Positions 34,339-46,364 of a stretch of 64,000 bases of DNA are shown in pieces. The first letter of the stretch is position 1. Each line of letters starts with the position of its first letter. Source of the DNA: Ganoderma boninense (lineage: Eukaryota > Basidiomycota > Agaricomycetes > Polyporales > Polyporaceae); NCBI GenBank assembly GCA_002900995.3, contig CM035312.1, positions 1,302,001 through 1,366,000 on the forward strand. The letters are read 5' to 3'. The translations under genes and the position numbers were made by a program. Under the pieces are notes generated by a model, which was not told where the DNA came from, made no database searches, and saw only the letters and a list, made by a program, of their open reading frames with translations.

Positions 34339-35561
34339 AAAATCACCATTGAATGCCTGCGGTACCAGTGATGAGTAGCCTCTTTCGTTCGATGCGTGCT
34401 GTGTGTCTATGTGCTTTCCTAATATCAGCGGCAGGCCCCTAGTACTTAGATATATTTACTGCTATTCCTATTCGTACCTAGAACAATAGAAGACCTGTAC
34501 TGCTGCTTCCGTGATCCATCGGAGGTTCCACGCCGGAGGACCGATTGAACAAGGATAGAACACCCACCTTAAGGCTCAACGTAAGAGAGAGCGTTCGACC
34601 GGCATCGAGCAAGGCAGTCTTGTGCGTTCACAAAGCCTGGCGACTTTCGGAAATTTTTGGGAACGGACTCCGCCATACCGGTCGGAGAGCGAATGACCGG
34701 CGACTGGGCGCGCGGCTGCTTTAACTTGGCACCACCAAACTTTGCCGGGGGGAACACTCCGGAGGCTCCCTGTGACGGATCAACCTATAGAGAGTGACCG
34801 AAGACCCGGTGGTAGCTAATAGCGGAACCTCCACTTACCACACCGTCCAGGCCTTCTGCTGCTCCGTTGTCCAGGCACCTTCGAGGCCATTACCGTGCGC
34901 AGGGTGCGAATCGGAAGACGACAAGTCTCGAGGCAAGACACACCTTCATTGCATCTAAACAAGTTTGCGTCCGTTTGTTCACAATGTTCCAATGGCGTAC
35001 TCAACTGGGGGACGATTTCTTGGAAGGCTATCACAATTTGAGCGGCGGGGTAGCACAAAACATAGCCCTATAATGAGACGGAGTCGCATTGTCATTGATT
35101 TAAGAGGTTCTGGATGGAAGGCTCTTCATACTAACCTAGTGCTCCAGTTTCTCTCGACGTAGAGGAGATCTCGCGTCCCCAAGCGGCTCTGCTGTTGTAG
35201 GGATGCACTGTAAGTTAAGTAAGTAAGTTGCGACGGGGACAGGGGAACTGATGAGTGCCTGAAAGAAGTGCCACGTGGCTCTATTCACGGGGAGCCGTCA
35301 ATTATTAGGTTTGTAGTTCTGCCGAAAGCTGCCTTCTAATCCAACTGTTGCTCGTTAGTATTCGGCTTATAATTGGCCCTTGACATGTTGTTAGCCGGAT
35401 AAGCCGGATACTAGTGGCGCTGTTTACCCGGGGCAGGCTTGATTGAATCAAAGCTTGTTGCCGGTCAGATCATTCCAGGTTCCGCGAATCGGTCTTGGCT
35501 CCCCTCGTCGTTCTCGACCTCCAGCACGTCCTCTGACTCTAACATCCTCTGCGATGCAGCT
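34339..35561. other. Intergenic, 1.2 kb
   Basis: Between the GST remnant and the LRR gene. There is a small TAAG-rich tract near 35211-35230 and a doubled TAAGCCGGATA at about 35399-35412. No gene was seen. Confidence 0.45.
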
Positions 35562-38500
35562 ATGTTGTCACCCTCAGCTTCATCGTCTGCAGTAACTATT
35601 CCGACGCCTGGAAAGTCCATCTTGAAGCGCCCCCCACCTCCTCAACAGTCCTTCTTCTCGCTCGCACGACTCTCCAAGCTCCTCCCCACTCAGAACCAAC
35701 CAACCTCTACGGCCAACGATGAGTCCAGCACGCTCAAACGCGCCCATTTCATCCTTCCGGAGATGACCACAGTATATCCCATCTTGGCGGCCAACCCTCC
35801 ATCGACCCCGTCACTGAAGGAGGAGAAGAGATCCATCGAGGAGCGTGAACTCGAACGCAGAAAGCGTGTCGTTCGCGGCAATAACACTTCTTCTGATTCT
35901 CATTTTGACGATGACTGGTGGAGCATGGAAAAGGTAGAGGGCTTCTTTCGGGAGTGTTGCCTTGGCCGCGAGGAGGTTCCCGATCCCGCTATATCTGCAG
36001 CGTTCAAGGTGTGTATTCATGCATTTCACGCAAGCGGTACCTCATCACACTACCTTATTTTACAGCGCGGAGGTGGTGCTTACCCGCGCACAGTCGACTT
36101 CTCTGGCATTCAACTGAATCTTGGCGTCGCATCGGTCTTGTCCGATGTGTTTACAATCGAGTGGGGGCTCCGCAAGTTGGTATTCAAGGAATGCGATCTG
36201 GACGAGATTGTGAGTTGGTGTTTACTGTTCGTAGGAATCCAGCCCTAATGAGTGCTTCAAGATTTTAAAACCAATTCTCCACTCGCTATTAATCCCAGGA
36301 ACCCTCACGTTCTTGTCGGTCTCGTCAAATAGACGACTGAAGGCTCCTGCATTGCGCCTTATCGGTGCATATGTCACAAAGGTACGTTATCCCTGAATCA
36401 TTATGCATTTGCTGTGGGTCTGATTGTCGGATAGGCGAGGAGCCTGCAATTCTTGGACCTCTCGCAGAACGCACTGGACAAGAAGTGCATCGAGTATATT
36501 GCAGCTGCACTTCCTGAGGCTCCCATCCCCGGATTGGTCTCGTTACGACTGGACGACTGTGCCCTCAAGCCGCAGGCACTGGACGCATTGGGTGAGTCTC
36601 CCAAGAGTGTCATATGGACCCCAGCTCATCCACTCTCAGCGCATTCTGTGCGGAAGTCATCGCTACGAAACATTTCCCTGCGACATAACCGCATAAGTGC
36701 TACAGGCGCTGTCGCTATTGCCCTCATGATCAAGGACTACCCAGATCGCTTTCCTTCGACCACCGAAAACGGATCTGGCCCTCCATCACCTGCTACCTCC
36801 ACATCCAGTTTATCCACCTTCAACTCCCCTCCGCCGACACCTATATCCCAAACTCGGACCCTACCAAGTCTAACCATCCCCAATGGGACCCCGCCTGCAC
36901 CTCCGAAGGCGGGGCCTATATTGCCACCACCGCGACATCCATCGGCAGCGCCGCAAACCACATACACTCCGTATATACCCCGAGCCCGCCGCGGACCGTC
37001 AATGCCGACCCCTGGCAACACGAACCCTCTCTCGGCTTCTGGGAAGCCTATACCCATCATCACGTCTTCCGCACAAGGTGGTGTGACTGCGCGTCATCCA
37101 GTGCCACCACCGCCGTCACATCCTACCCATGCTAACGGACGCGGCCTTGACTCGACACTTAAGCACGGTCCGAGTGTGGCCCTCCTTGAGCAGGTCCGGG
37201 CTCTGGACAACTTGCCAAGACTCGGCGCTCTGCGAACATTGGACCTGAAAGGAAACGACATCCGGAACGGCATTACCTACGTCGCTCAGGTGTTGAAGCG
37301 GAACCGGACTCTCAAGGTGCTGAATCTGAGCGAGAACAAGCTCGATGTTCAAGGTCTCACTGCGGTCGCAGAGGCGTTGGTACGCAAGGTTCATCACCCC
37401 CAAATCCCCTTATTGATCTGGCTTTACGCGAATATCACGTTCAGAAATACAACTCTTGTTTGGAGACGCTCGACCTGAGCAAGAACCCTTGTTGTGGTCC
37501 TGGTCTAGAGGGGGTAAGCTTGATTCGCGAGGTTGCGAAATCTTACTCACGAGTATCTTCAGATACAATCGTTACGCACAGCGTTCACTCTGAACAACGC
37601 GCTGAAGCGTTTGTTTCTTTCCTCAACGTCCATGGCATCTCAGGGAGCGATTGCGCTTGCAGAGTTCCTGCCCGAGTCTGCGTCGCTATTGCATTTGGAC
37701 CTTACAATGAACAACCTTGATCTCGCGGGCGTGATGGCTCTTAGCTCTGGTCTCAAGGCCAACCACGTGATGCGATGTCTAGACCTTAACATCCCTCCAG
37801 GTGACGAAGAAATGGCCAGGTGAGCAATTCGCCCAACGTCGGGGAAGTGCTCATAATTAACCGTTTGGCTAGAATGTGTCGTTACATCCTCGAATCTTGC
37901 GTTCGGAACACAGAGGAGGCTGATAAAGCCTCTCACGGCGGAGCGAGCGGAAGAGGAGAGGCCAAGGGCGTCTGGGGCATGATCGAACAGAGCGAATTGG
38001 CGAAATCTATCCGCGAGGACGACAGGAAAAAGGTTGATGATCTGAATGACACCTCTTCCCTCCTCAGTTCTCGGGACCCGACTGACATCCCTTCCCCTTC
38101 CGCGGAACAGACCGACTCCGACCTCATGCTCCAGGCTCGCGCACGTAAGACCGAGCTAGAAGATCTGCTTTCGCGAACGCCGTCGTCCTCGTCTTCGTCC
38201 ATACCCATGTCGCCCATCGAAGGACCCGACCTGGAGCTGCTTCAGTCGACGCGGGAGATGATGAGGTCCATCGTGTCGATGATCGAGAGGACGTCGGATC
38301 CCGTTCAGCTCGACTCGTTGCTTTCACTGAACGATGAGCTGATGACTCTTCTGGGACGGCTCGAACCTAAACCTGTTGGTCTCAAGCTGCAGGGTCTTGG
38401 TATTCACCCCACCAACGGCGACGCCGCAGGCAAGGGACGTGAACCCCTTACATCTGAGAGCAGCAGCACTCAAGGGTTGGAGGTGCCGTCCGATGACGAT

Positions 38501-39250
38501 GGACCTGTTACGCCACGCCTAGACAAGGGCAAGGGTAGAGCCGAGCCAGAACCTGAGCCTGTGGAGAGTGTCTTGAGCCCGACATTCTTGATCACAGAGT
38601 CGGACGAGGAGGAGGACGGAACGCCACCAATGACCACGGATCCGGAAGATCTTGTGTCTCCGACAGACCTGTAAGGCTTGTGCACCTGACTTGGCAGACC
38701 TCCGCTAACTAGCATGATAGCTCAAGACGACTAGTCGAGGAAGAAGGGGAGGTGTTCAGGAAAGGCGCCGTGCTTCTGACCACCGAAGAGATGGAGAGTG
38801 AGTACGATGGAGAGGAATTGAGAAAAGAGGTACGTCTGCTTGGCCTAGATTCATATGGTATCTCTGGAATGCTGACCGCCTCGTCTCATACAGTTGCTTG
38901 AGGCCATGGTCGAGCGACCACCCCCTCGAATGGTGGACGAGTTTGGGGCTGAGATACCACCTCCTCTTGAACAACCTGTCCCGTCAGGTCAGGAACCGAA
39001 GAAGCCTCCTCCGCGACCATACGTCCGCCGCTCACGGTCGTCATCATCGACGCTCTCGGTGGATAGCCAGAGCAGTCAAGACAGTCAGAACACTTTGGCT
39101 CCCATGGAGAGGTCGCATAGTTTGCCCGGTTCTGGAACCGCAAGTCCAGTTTCGCCATCGGCGGCGGTGCGATCGCCTCTACTCGCCCGGAGATCATCTT
39201 CCAGCTCAATATCTAGTTCGATACAGGAAGCCCCCGAACCGACGTCATGA
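35562..39250 (+). CDS. PPP1R37-like leucine-rich-repeat protein
   Basis: Ten exons: 35562-36008, 36066-36209, 36262-36381, 36435-36591, 36640-37379, 37445-37513, 37563-37819, 37873-38670, 38721-38829, 38894-39250. The frame is conserved throughout and gives 1065 aa. The N-terminus (TPGKSILKRPPPPQQSFFSL) and FILPEMTTVYPI resemble fungal proteins annotated as LRR or cell-wall-biogenesis (Mhp1-like) proteins. Ribonuclease-inhibitor-type repeats follow: SLQFLDLSQNALDKKCIEYI, LRTLDLKGNDIRNGITYVAQ, LKVLNLSENKLDVQGLTAVA, QGAIALAEFLPESASLLHLD. A proline/serine-rich insert (36760-37180) splits the repeat array. The order of repeats parallels metazoan PPP1R37, a protein phosphatase 1 regulator. The C-terminal third is acidic, Ser/Pro-rich and probably disordered. 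Function in fungi is uncertain. Confidence 0.82.
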
Positions 39251-39960
39251 AGGAACAAGGTGAGACTCTACTTCTTGACGGATCTCGTGAGGTGGCTGAA
39301 ATCGTCATCTAGTCAGACATTCGACTGTGTGGATACTACGTGCTCATTATGATACGCGGAGACTCATGCACATACACTGTTGGATACGCAAACACTCATG
39401 ATTTCATAGCATCTCATTCGTTAGGACGCTTTTGCATATGTTTTTACTATGTTCTGCGCCACGTCTCTCACACTACCATAGAGTTGCATCTCCCTTACCT
39501 GCAGTTAGTGTGGTCTTGTCTCGAGCAAGCCATTCCTGTAATGGACTCGGAGACTGTAGTTGTTAATTTACAGCTAGCTATCGTGAAATCACAACGCTCT
39601 CTTGTTCGCACAGATCCAGAAGTGTACAATTGTGTAATGGTCATAATCCCTATCGAAGGATGAGCAGCGACGGGACAAGGTTCAGCCCCAGACTCACCGT
39701 GAGCGCGGTACTGCTTGCGGTTCGAACTGCCCTCGTTTCTCCACCAGACGATCTCGATGCGCAGCTCAACATTCTAACCGTCAATTCAGATGGCGTGAGC
39801 GGGTGTTCACGGGGCCTAGAAAACGGCGTATCGCACGAAGCACGCTAACCCTGGTCCGTATGTAATCAACGACGGGGTCTGGCGGCCAGAACGACCACGA
39901 TACCCAGGCACCCTCCTTTCCTTCGCACCACCACGACTAGCCCCACCCCACCCGAACAAG
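39251..39960. other. Intergenic between LRR gene and peroxiredoxin
   Basis: About 0.7 kb. No gene or repeat noted. Confidence 0.5.
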
Positions 39961-40995
39961 ATGGCGCCGCGCGCGAAGGCATCCACGGAGGCCGCAGAGC
40001 CCACCCGGAGGTCCTCGCGGATATCTGCCCAACCTAAGGCAGAGTCTGTTGAGAAGCCCGCGAAAAAGGCGGCAGCACCGAAGGCAAAGAAGAGGGCTGC
40101 GGAGGCGGAGGGTGGGGAGGGCGGCGAAGGCGCGCCCGTGGTGAAGAAGGTGATTTTGCAGATTTTTGGACCCAAACTGGACTTTTGGGGGGCGTAGAGA
40201 ACGGTGCTGAAGTTCCCGATGTTCGGCAGAGTAAGGCTGCGAAGGAGGAGGGCGCAACGGGCGATGAAGAGGGGGCAGAAGGTGATCTTGCCTATGTTTT
40301 TTCGAAGAAAACACGTCGCTAACGGGCTGCTTGGGCATCTTGCAGCTCCGGCTCTTCAACCCATTGCTGTTGGAGATGCTTTGCCTTCCTTCACGTTGAA
40401 AAACGAGAAGGACGAGGACGTGGATGTAGCCACGTTGACCGCTGAGAAAGGCATCGTAGTCTTCCTGGTGCCCAAGGCTGATACCCGTGAGTACCGTCCC
40501 GGTACTTGGATGAGACTGGAGCTGACGGGATTCAATAATGTCTCTTAAGCGGGTTGTACACAGCAGGCTTGTGGATTCCGCGACATATACCCCGACTTCA
40601 CGGAGTCTGGTTTCGACGTCTATTGTCTGAGCGCGGACAAACCTGCCGCTCAAAGTAAATGGCAAACCAAGGCAAGTTCATAGATTCTACAGCTCATACT
40701 ACATGGATGAGTGTGCTAAGGAGAATGTCGCATTGCAGAAAGAGCTGCCGTATCCACTCCTGTCTGACCCCAAGCGCGTACTGATTACCGCCCTGGGCGC
40801 GGGAGAGGGAGGCAAAACGAAACGCAGCCACTTTATTTTTGAGAAAGGCGGGAAGCTGCTCGAGAAGAAGCTACCTGTGAAGCCTGGCGATAGGTGCGTG
40901 AGGTATTTCTGCAAGCCCCAGGACCAATCCTGATTAAAGTGGTCGATGTCAGCCCCAAGCTCGCGCTGGAGTTCATCAAAGGCCTGAGCTCATGA
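39961..40995 (+). CDS. DOT5: Nuclear BCP/PrxQ-type thiol peroxidase (Dot5-like)
   Basis: Six exons: 39961-40149, 40200-40281, 40346-40486, 40550-40671, 40739-40893, 40953-40995, giving 243 aa. The first ~90 residues are Lys/Ala/Glu-rich (KKAAAPKAKKRAAEAE) and look like a nuclear or chromatin-targeting tail. The rest is a peroxiredoxin: GIVVFLVPKADT, then PGCTQQACGFRD. The peroxidatic Cys lies in PGCT, and a second Cys five residues on is the resolving Cys of atypical 2-Cys PrxQ enzymes. KKELPYPLLSDPKR and SPKLALEFIKG follow. It reduces hydroperoxides with thioredoxin. The fourth intron uses a GC donor (AAG|GCAAGT at 40672), needed to join QTK to KELPYPLL. Confidence 0.93.
40672..40738 (+). 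other. GC-AG intron in the peroxiredoxin gene
   Basis: The donor is GCAAGT directly after AAG, and the acceptor is TTGCAG before AAAGAG. Only this pair restores the conserved WQTKKELPYPLLSD block in frame. All other introns in the gene start with GT. Confidence 0.8.
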
Positions 40996-41473
40996 CCAAC
41001 ATTTGTTTTTGCTGCTGTATTTCTCAATCGGCGTGTTCTCTGGGCTTTTCAGTCTATTGCGAAAATGCTGTCTGGCTGTCTGGCTTGCTTTCGCTGTGTG
41101 CAGTCCTGAAATCGTTTGTTTACCATGTTTTCTCTGCTTGTATAATGTTTTCAATCGTGTGATTGGAATCTCCAGTCTACCGTCGGCTTCATCGCACATT
41201 TACGCTGGCTTAGCTGGGATTTGGATAGGGACAAACGGCGTCAGCAAGCTTGACCTCGAGCTCGGCAGGATGGCCGGCAAGGGTGGTTGGGTGTGATAAG
41301 ATATCTTGGTGGGTAATTTAGCCGAAACGATTTGGGCGGCCCCTGCGCGCGTCATGCCCGGCTTCGTCCACAACTCGACCGTCCTGTGCAGTTGAGGGGC
41401 GCAGTCGCTCTGCGCTCCCAGCCCCATATCCCCCTTTCATCCCTCTTCATCCTCTCCCATCTCCGCCCAAGAC
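40996..41473. other. Intergenic between peroxiredoxin and WASP
   Basis: T-rich just after the peroxiredoxin stop (probable 3' UTR), then pyrimidine-rich upstream of the WASP ATG. No gene. Confidence 0.5.
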
Positions 41474-43258
41474 ATGCCTGCTCAGTCCACACTATCCGCT
41501 GACGAGAAGACAAAGGTCAAGGCGGCCGTAAACGCCCCCGCCAACAAGATCTTCACTGCTGCGCTTGCGCGCGTATATTACGCCCATCCGAACCCTAACG
41601 AATGGTCGTATTCAGGCATGCAGGGCGCCCTTGCATTTATCAGGGACCAACAGGGTGTGCTCAACTTCAAGCTTGTTGACTTGTTGGGCACCCGCGGCAT
41701 TATCTGGGAGCATGAGCTCTATGAAGGCTTCGAGTACTTTCAAGACCGACCCTTCTTTCATTCCTTCGCTGGAGATGTGAGTGTCATGCCTTGGTTGTGG
41801 ACATGGCGTGCTAGTGTACTGAATGGCTGAACAATGACAGGAATGCATGATTGGTGTCGTATTCTCCGACGAGAGCGAAGCGAAGACGTTCTTCAAGAAG
41901 GTGACTACAAAGAAGTCGGATTCAGGTGTGTGCGCACGGTTCTATGTTCCATTACCACCCCTTAGCAAGTGTATCAGCCAAATCGAAGTCCGGCACGACA
42001 AAGAAGAAATCCGCGAAGCCAGGGAAGGGCAAGATCGACAAGTCGATGATCTCCGGTCCTACTGCCGGTTCGTTCAAGCACGTTGCACACATGGGCTACG
42101 ACGCGGAGAAGGGGTTCACTTCCACAAACGTCGATCCGTCTTGGGAGGCATTCTTGAGCAATCTGGAAGGACAAGGCGTATCCCGCGAGGTCCTAGAGCA
42201 GAACATGGAATTCATCAAGGACTTCGTGCGCGACGCCCAGAAGTCTGAGACGAAGAGCACACCGAGGAAGAAACAAGCACCCCCGCCGCCAGCTCCTCGA
42301 CGTACTATCCATGTCCCCGAAGTAAAGCCGCCTTCACCTCCTCCCGCTCCTCCATCTCGTCCACCGCCTCGTGTTGCTCCACCACCTGCTCCTCGACAGG
42401 CGTCGCCCCCTCCAGCACCACCTGTTCGCTCAACCCCGGCGCCGCCGTCGGCACCTCCTCCCGCCCCTCCCGGTCGTATGAAGACTGGGCCTCCTCAGGC
42501 TCCAGCCCCACCGTTACGTCCCTCACCTGTGGCTGCACCACCACCACCTCCTCCTCCTGCCCGACATCCGCCTTCTACAGCTGCTCCTCCCCCGCCTTCT
42601 ACAGCTGCTCCTCCCCGCCACCGCCACCACCGCCACCCCTTACAGGAGGACCCGCTCCTCCTCCTCCTCCTCCGCCTCCTCCGCCACCACCAGGTCATGC
42701 GGCGCCCCCTCCTCCACCTCCCCGCCCCCGCCAGCTGTAGGAGGAGGAGGGCCACCTCCCCCACCACCCCCACCGCCTCCGGCAGGAGGGCACAGCGCCT
42801 TGGCAGAATTGCCTGCACCTCAAGCAGGACGGGACGCGCTTATGGCATCTATTCAGGGCGCGGGGGTGCATATGCTCAAGAAGCGGGATACAACGTCAGC
42901 GCCGCCTACGCGCGCGGCCCCGCCGCCTGTGGAGGAGCCAGCGGCTTCGAGCGGTGGAGGCGGAGGCGGAGACCTCACGGCTGCGCTTGCTGCGCACTAC
43001 AGTGCTTGCATAATTGCGTGAACGCGCGGAAAAAATCCCAGCAGGCGCTTATACCTCGCCTATGGAGGAGCCATGCAACGCCAACGCCGCCTGTCGAGCT
43101 TCAGCCTGGGACGGGCCTCCTAGTTTACCAATTTGGGGCGGAGGCACCCATGCGAGACATGTCACCTCACGGCTGCGCTTGCTGCGGCACTAATGGAGCG
43201 CAACAAGAGGATGGGAGACAGTGACGATGAGGATGAGGACGAGGATGAATGGGACTAG
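41474..43258 (+). CDS. LAS17: WASP/Las17 actin nucleation-promoting factor (with apparent lesions)
   Basis: Exon 1 (41474-41776) and exon 2 (41841-41925) encode a WH1/EVH1 domain (KIFTAALARVYYAHPNPNEW, GALAFIRDQQGVLNFKLVDL, YFQDRPFFHSFAGDECMIG). Exon 3 from 41978 adds a basic stretch and a CRIB-like GTPase-binding motif (ISGPTAGSFKHVAHMGYD), then a long polyproline region. The WH2 motif (GRDALMASIQGAGVHMLKKRD) and an acidic tail (MGDSDDEDEDEDEWD) follow. The protein activates Arp2/3 at cortical endocytic sites. As read, the frame slips twice in the polyproline tract (about 42613-42616 and 42720-42736, each like a missing C). The acidic tail is also separated by a 192-bp segment bounded by 23-bp direct repeats. 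These may be assembly errors, unrecognised introns or true decay; I cannot decide between them. Confidence 0.82.
42570..42616 (+). repeat. Tandem repeat in WASP polyproline region (24 + 23 nt)
   Basis: Unit 1 at 42570-42593 encodes PPSTAAPP-type residues and contains five consecutive C. Unit 2 at 42594-42616 is identical except that it has four C. The missing base shifts the frame. Confidence 0.8.
42972..43186 (+). repeat. 23-bp direct repeats bounding an extra segment in WASP
   Basis: The 23 bases at 42972-42994 recur exactly at 43164-43186, an offset of 192 bp. Both copies encode LTAALAA in the WASP frame. The first copy runs into a stop at 43019-43021, and the second continues into the acidic C-terminus. 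Confidence 0.85.
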
Positions 43259-43745
43259 GTTCTGCTCGGATAGAATCGGTTGCGCAATGACGTCGGCGTG
43301 ATTCACTCAAGATTCTGTTACTACCGTGTCGCTCAGGATTACGGGGGGATGTGCGGACGCGGACAGGACTGTACCGCATTTTCTGGAGCCGAACATCGGT
43401 TTGCCTTTATTGCTGTGTCCTCGGATATCTAGCGAGCTTCTGAGAGAGGGATTGAGACACCGGCGGTGGAGGTGGTACGTAAATGCAATGTGCAGTGCAT
43501 TGCATAGAGGCCTGTTCGTCCTCTGGATACGCCAGTCCATAGCTATTAGATAGTGCTGTGTGGGCGGAGGGAGATAAGACCGACGGAGGCGCTGGTTGCG
43601 TCTGGCGATTGCCGAGAGATGGACTGGTTGGGAGCCATCATGGGACACCCTCTCAAAGCTCTTCAAGCCGCCGTCTCCTTGCACTTCATAACCCGTCTTC
43701 CTTCCTCAATCCATCCCACTCTTTCCCTTTCATCCTACACACGCC
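43259..43745. other. Intergenic between WASP and calmodulin
   Basis: About 0.5 kb. Its right half is pyrimidine-rich before the calmodulin ATG, typical of a strong fungal promoter. No gene. Confidence 0.5.
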
Positions 43746-44793
<1,048 letters not shown>

Positions 44794-45216
44794 AGAAGGA
44801 ATCGTGCTCGTTGTACTTTTCTACCGCGTCTTTTGTACGGTATCTATTCCCTGAGCAGCCTGTATACAAAGTTTCAAATCAGCATCCCACAACACAACCG
44901 TCCTTGTAGATGTGCGCACTTCAATCAGTCGGATCCCCCTTGAAGGTAGCAATGGAGATTCTTCATGGAGAGAGCCAAGGCGGTCGGTATCGCACCGCAG
45001 AAGTTCCGGAAAGAAGACGTCATGACAAAGACTCCTTGCGCATCCACAGCCACTCCCCTGGAGCTCCATACAATCGTCATCCCAGCGGAGGCTGCGCTGC
45101 TGCGGCTGAAGGGTATATATGGCTGCGCCAAGACTGCAACTTGGTAGAACCCTCTCATCATCTACTTCCACTTGACTTTTACCCCCCTCCGTATACGCTT
45201 ACCCTCTCCCTACATC
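44794..45216. other. Intergenic after calmodulin
   Basis: About 0.4 kb, probably the calmodulin 3' UTR and the promoter of the next small gene. Nothing else seen. Confidence 0.5.
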
Positions 45217-45656
45217 ATGTCTTCCACCGCGAACGAGATCAAGGACCAGTCCGCGACTCAACCGAAGACGGAGTCCAGTACGGCGCCCAGCCAGGGCCAG
45301 CAGCCAGTCTTCAGCATCTTGCCTCACCCCGCTGTGAGTTTTACCCCGTTTCCACACACGTGAAGGACTGTATTGATCTGACATTGTATGCAATATGTCC
45401 TACAGAAGACGAATGACCCGCGTGATCTCCAGCCGCCTCAGGCAGGAGGTGGCTTAAGCAGCAATGCGGGTAACCAGTTTGCCGCTTTCCAGGCGCGCGG
45501 CCCGTACATCCCCCCACAGAACATCCTGAACAACCTTCCTCCACCTGAGGTATGTGGTAATTGGGTCATGAGAGAGTGCCGATTCTAATAGGATTCTGTG
45601 TATTGTAGAGCAAGGAGTCGCTGCAGGCGCGCCAGGAGGAGCTGAACAGGAAATGA
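45217..45656 (+). CDS. Small uncharacterised protein, 102 aa
   Basis: Three exons: 45217-45333, 45406-45549, 45609-45656. All introns are phase 0 with good GT-AG sites. The product is hydrophilic, rich in Gln/Pro/Asn, with no signal peptide or membrane segment. It includes KTNDPRDLQPPQ, FAAFQARGPYIPPQNILNNL and the C-terminal SKESLQARQEELNRK, which looks helical. I do not recognise a named family. The clean splicing and compositional change from the flanks support a real gene. A TATA-like GTATATATGG lies about 105 nt upstream (45112-45121). Confidence 0.6.
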
Positions 45657-46364
45657 GGGTGAGGGCGTGATCATTCGCATAGATGGATCGCCAAATGGTG
45701 TTGCAGTGGATTGTAGGATTATAAAGGATGGTATTATCATGCAAAAAGAGCGCACTTGGAGCCTGCTACAACGCTTGTAGACGTTGAAGAGTCCCAACAT
45801 AGGAGTTCAACCTTTCAAACTGCAGGGAAACATCTGAGAACAGCAAAGTCAAAGGTCCATGAACGGTGCTAACCAGTATCGGTCTCTGGCCTAGCTTGGT
45901 CCCAAATAAAACGAGAGCTTGGTTGACTGGGGTCACTGGCAAGCACTCGGAGCGGCTTGGATGTCGTTTTTATGCGAACATACGGCATCGAACGATCATG
46001 ATAGAAGCCGTCGATGGGTTTTAGCCGTTGGAACCTCTTCCAGTCTCAGAGAGATGCATGCAAACACTGGGCTCTGGATTGAATTGGAAGGACTCTGACA
46101 GTTTAGTCGTTGTTTAGAAGAGAGTGCGCGTAGTGGACGAGCGGGGACGGCAGCTGGAGATTGTCAAGCGCCCGTGAAGGGGGCCGGGTAGCCGGCCGGA
46201 CCGGATACACGCGTGACAAGCGTGACATAGCGTGACCAGACTGACGCGTACGGCGTACGCGTCGATGGCGGGAGCGTTTGAGCAGCCTCAGTTACGCGTT
46301 CTGTTTCATACTCTCTTTCATCCCGCTCTCCTTCCTGTCTCATATCCCCTGACATTTGACCAAC
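45657..46364. other. Intergenic upstream of proteasome subunit beta-3
   Basis: About 0.7 kb. Near its right end are three spaced copies of GCGTGAC and a 9-bp palindrome (separate entry). No gene. Confidence 0.5.
46211..46263. promoter_or_regulatory. Triple GCGTGAC plus palindrome upstream of beta-3
   Basis: GCGTGAC occurs at 46211-46217, 46220-46226 and 46230-46236. It is followed by the inverted repeat GACGCGTAC (46243-46251), GGC, GTACGCGTC (46255-46263). The block lies about 100-155 bp before the ATG. A transcription-factor site cluster is an inference. Confidence 0.4.

Noticed and set aside
42740..43224. Tail of the 41926-43224 frame as the C-terminus of WASP
   Set aside because: After about 42616 that frame turns into His/Arg/Leu-rich sequence, while the WH2 motif and acidic tail are in another frame. 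The long ORF end is an artefact of frame slips.
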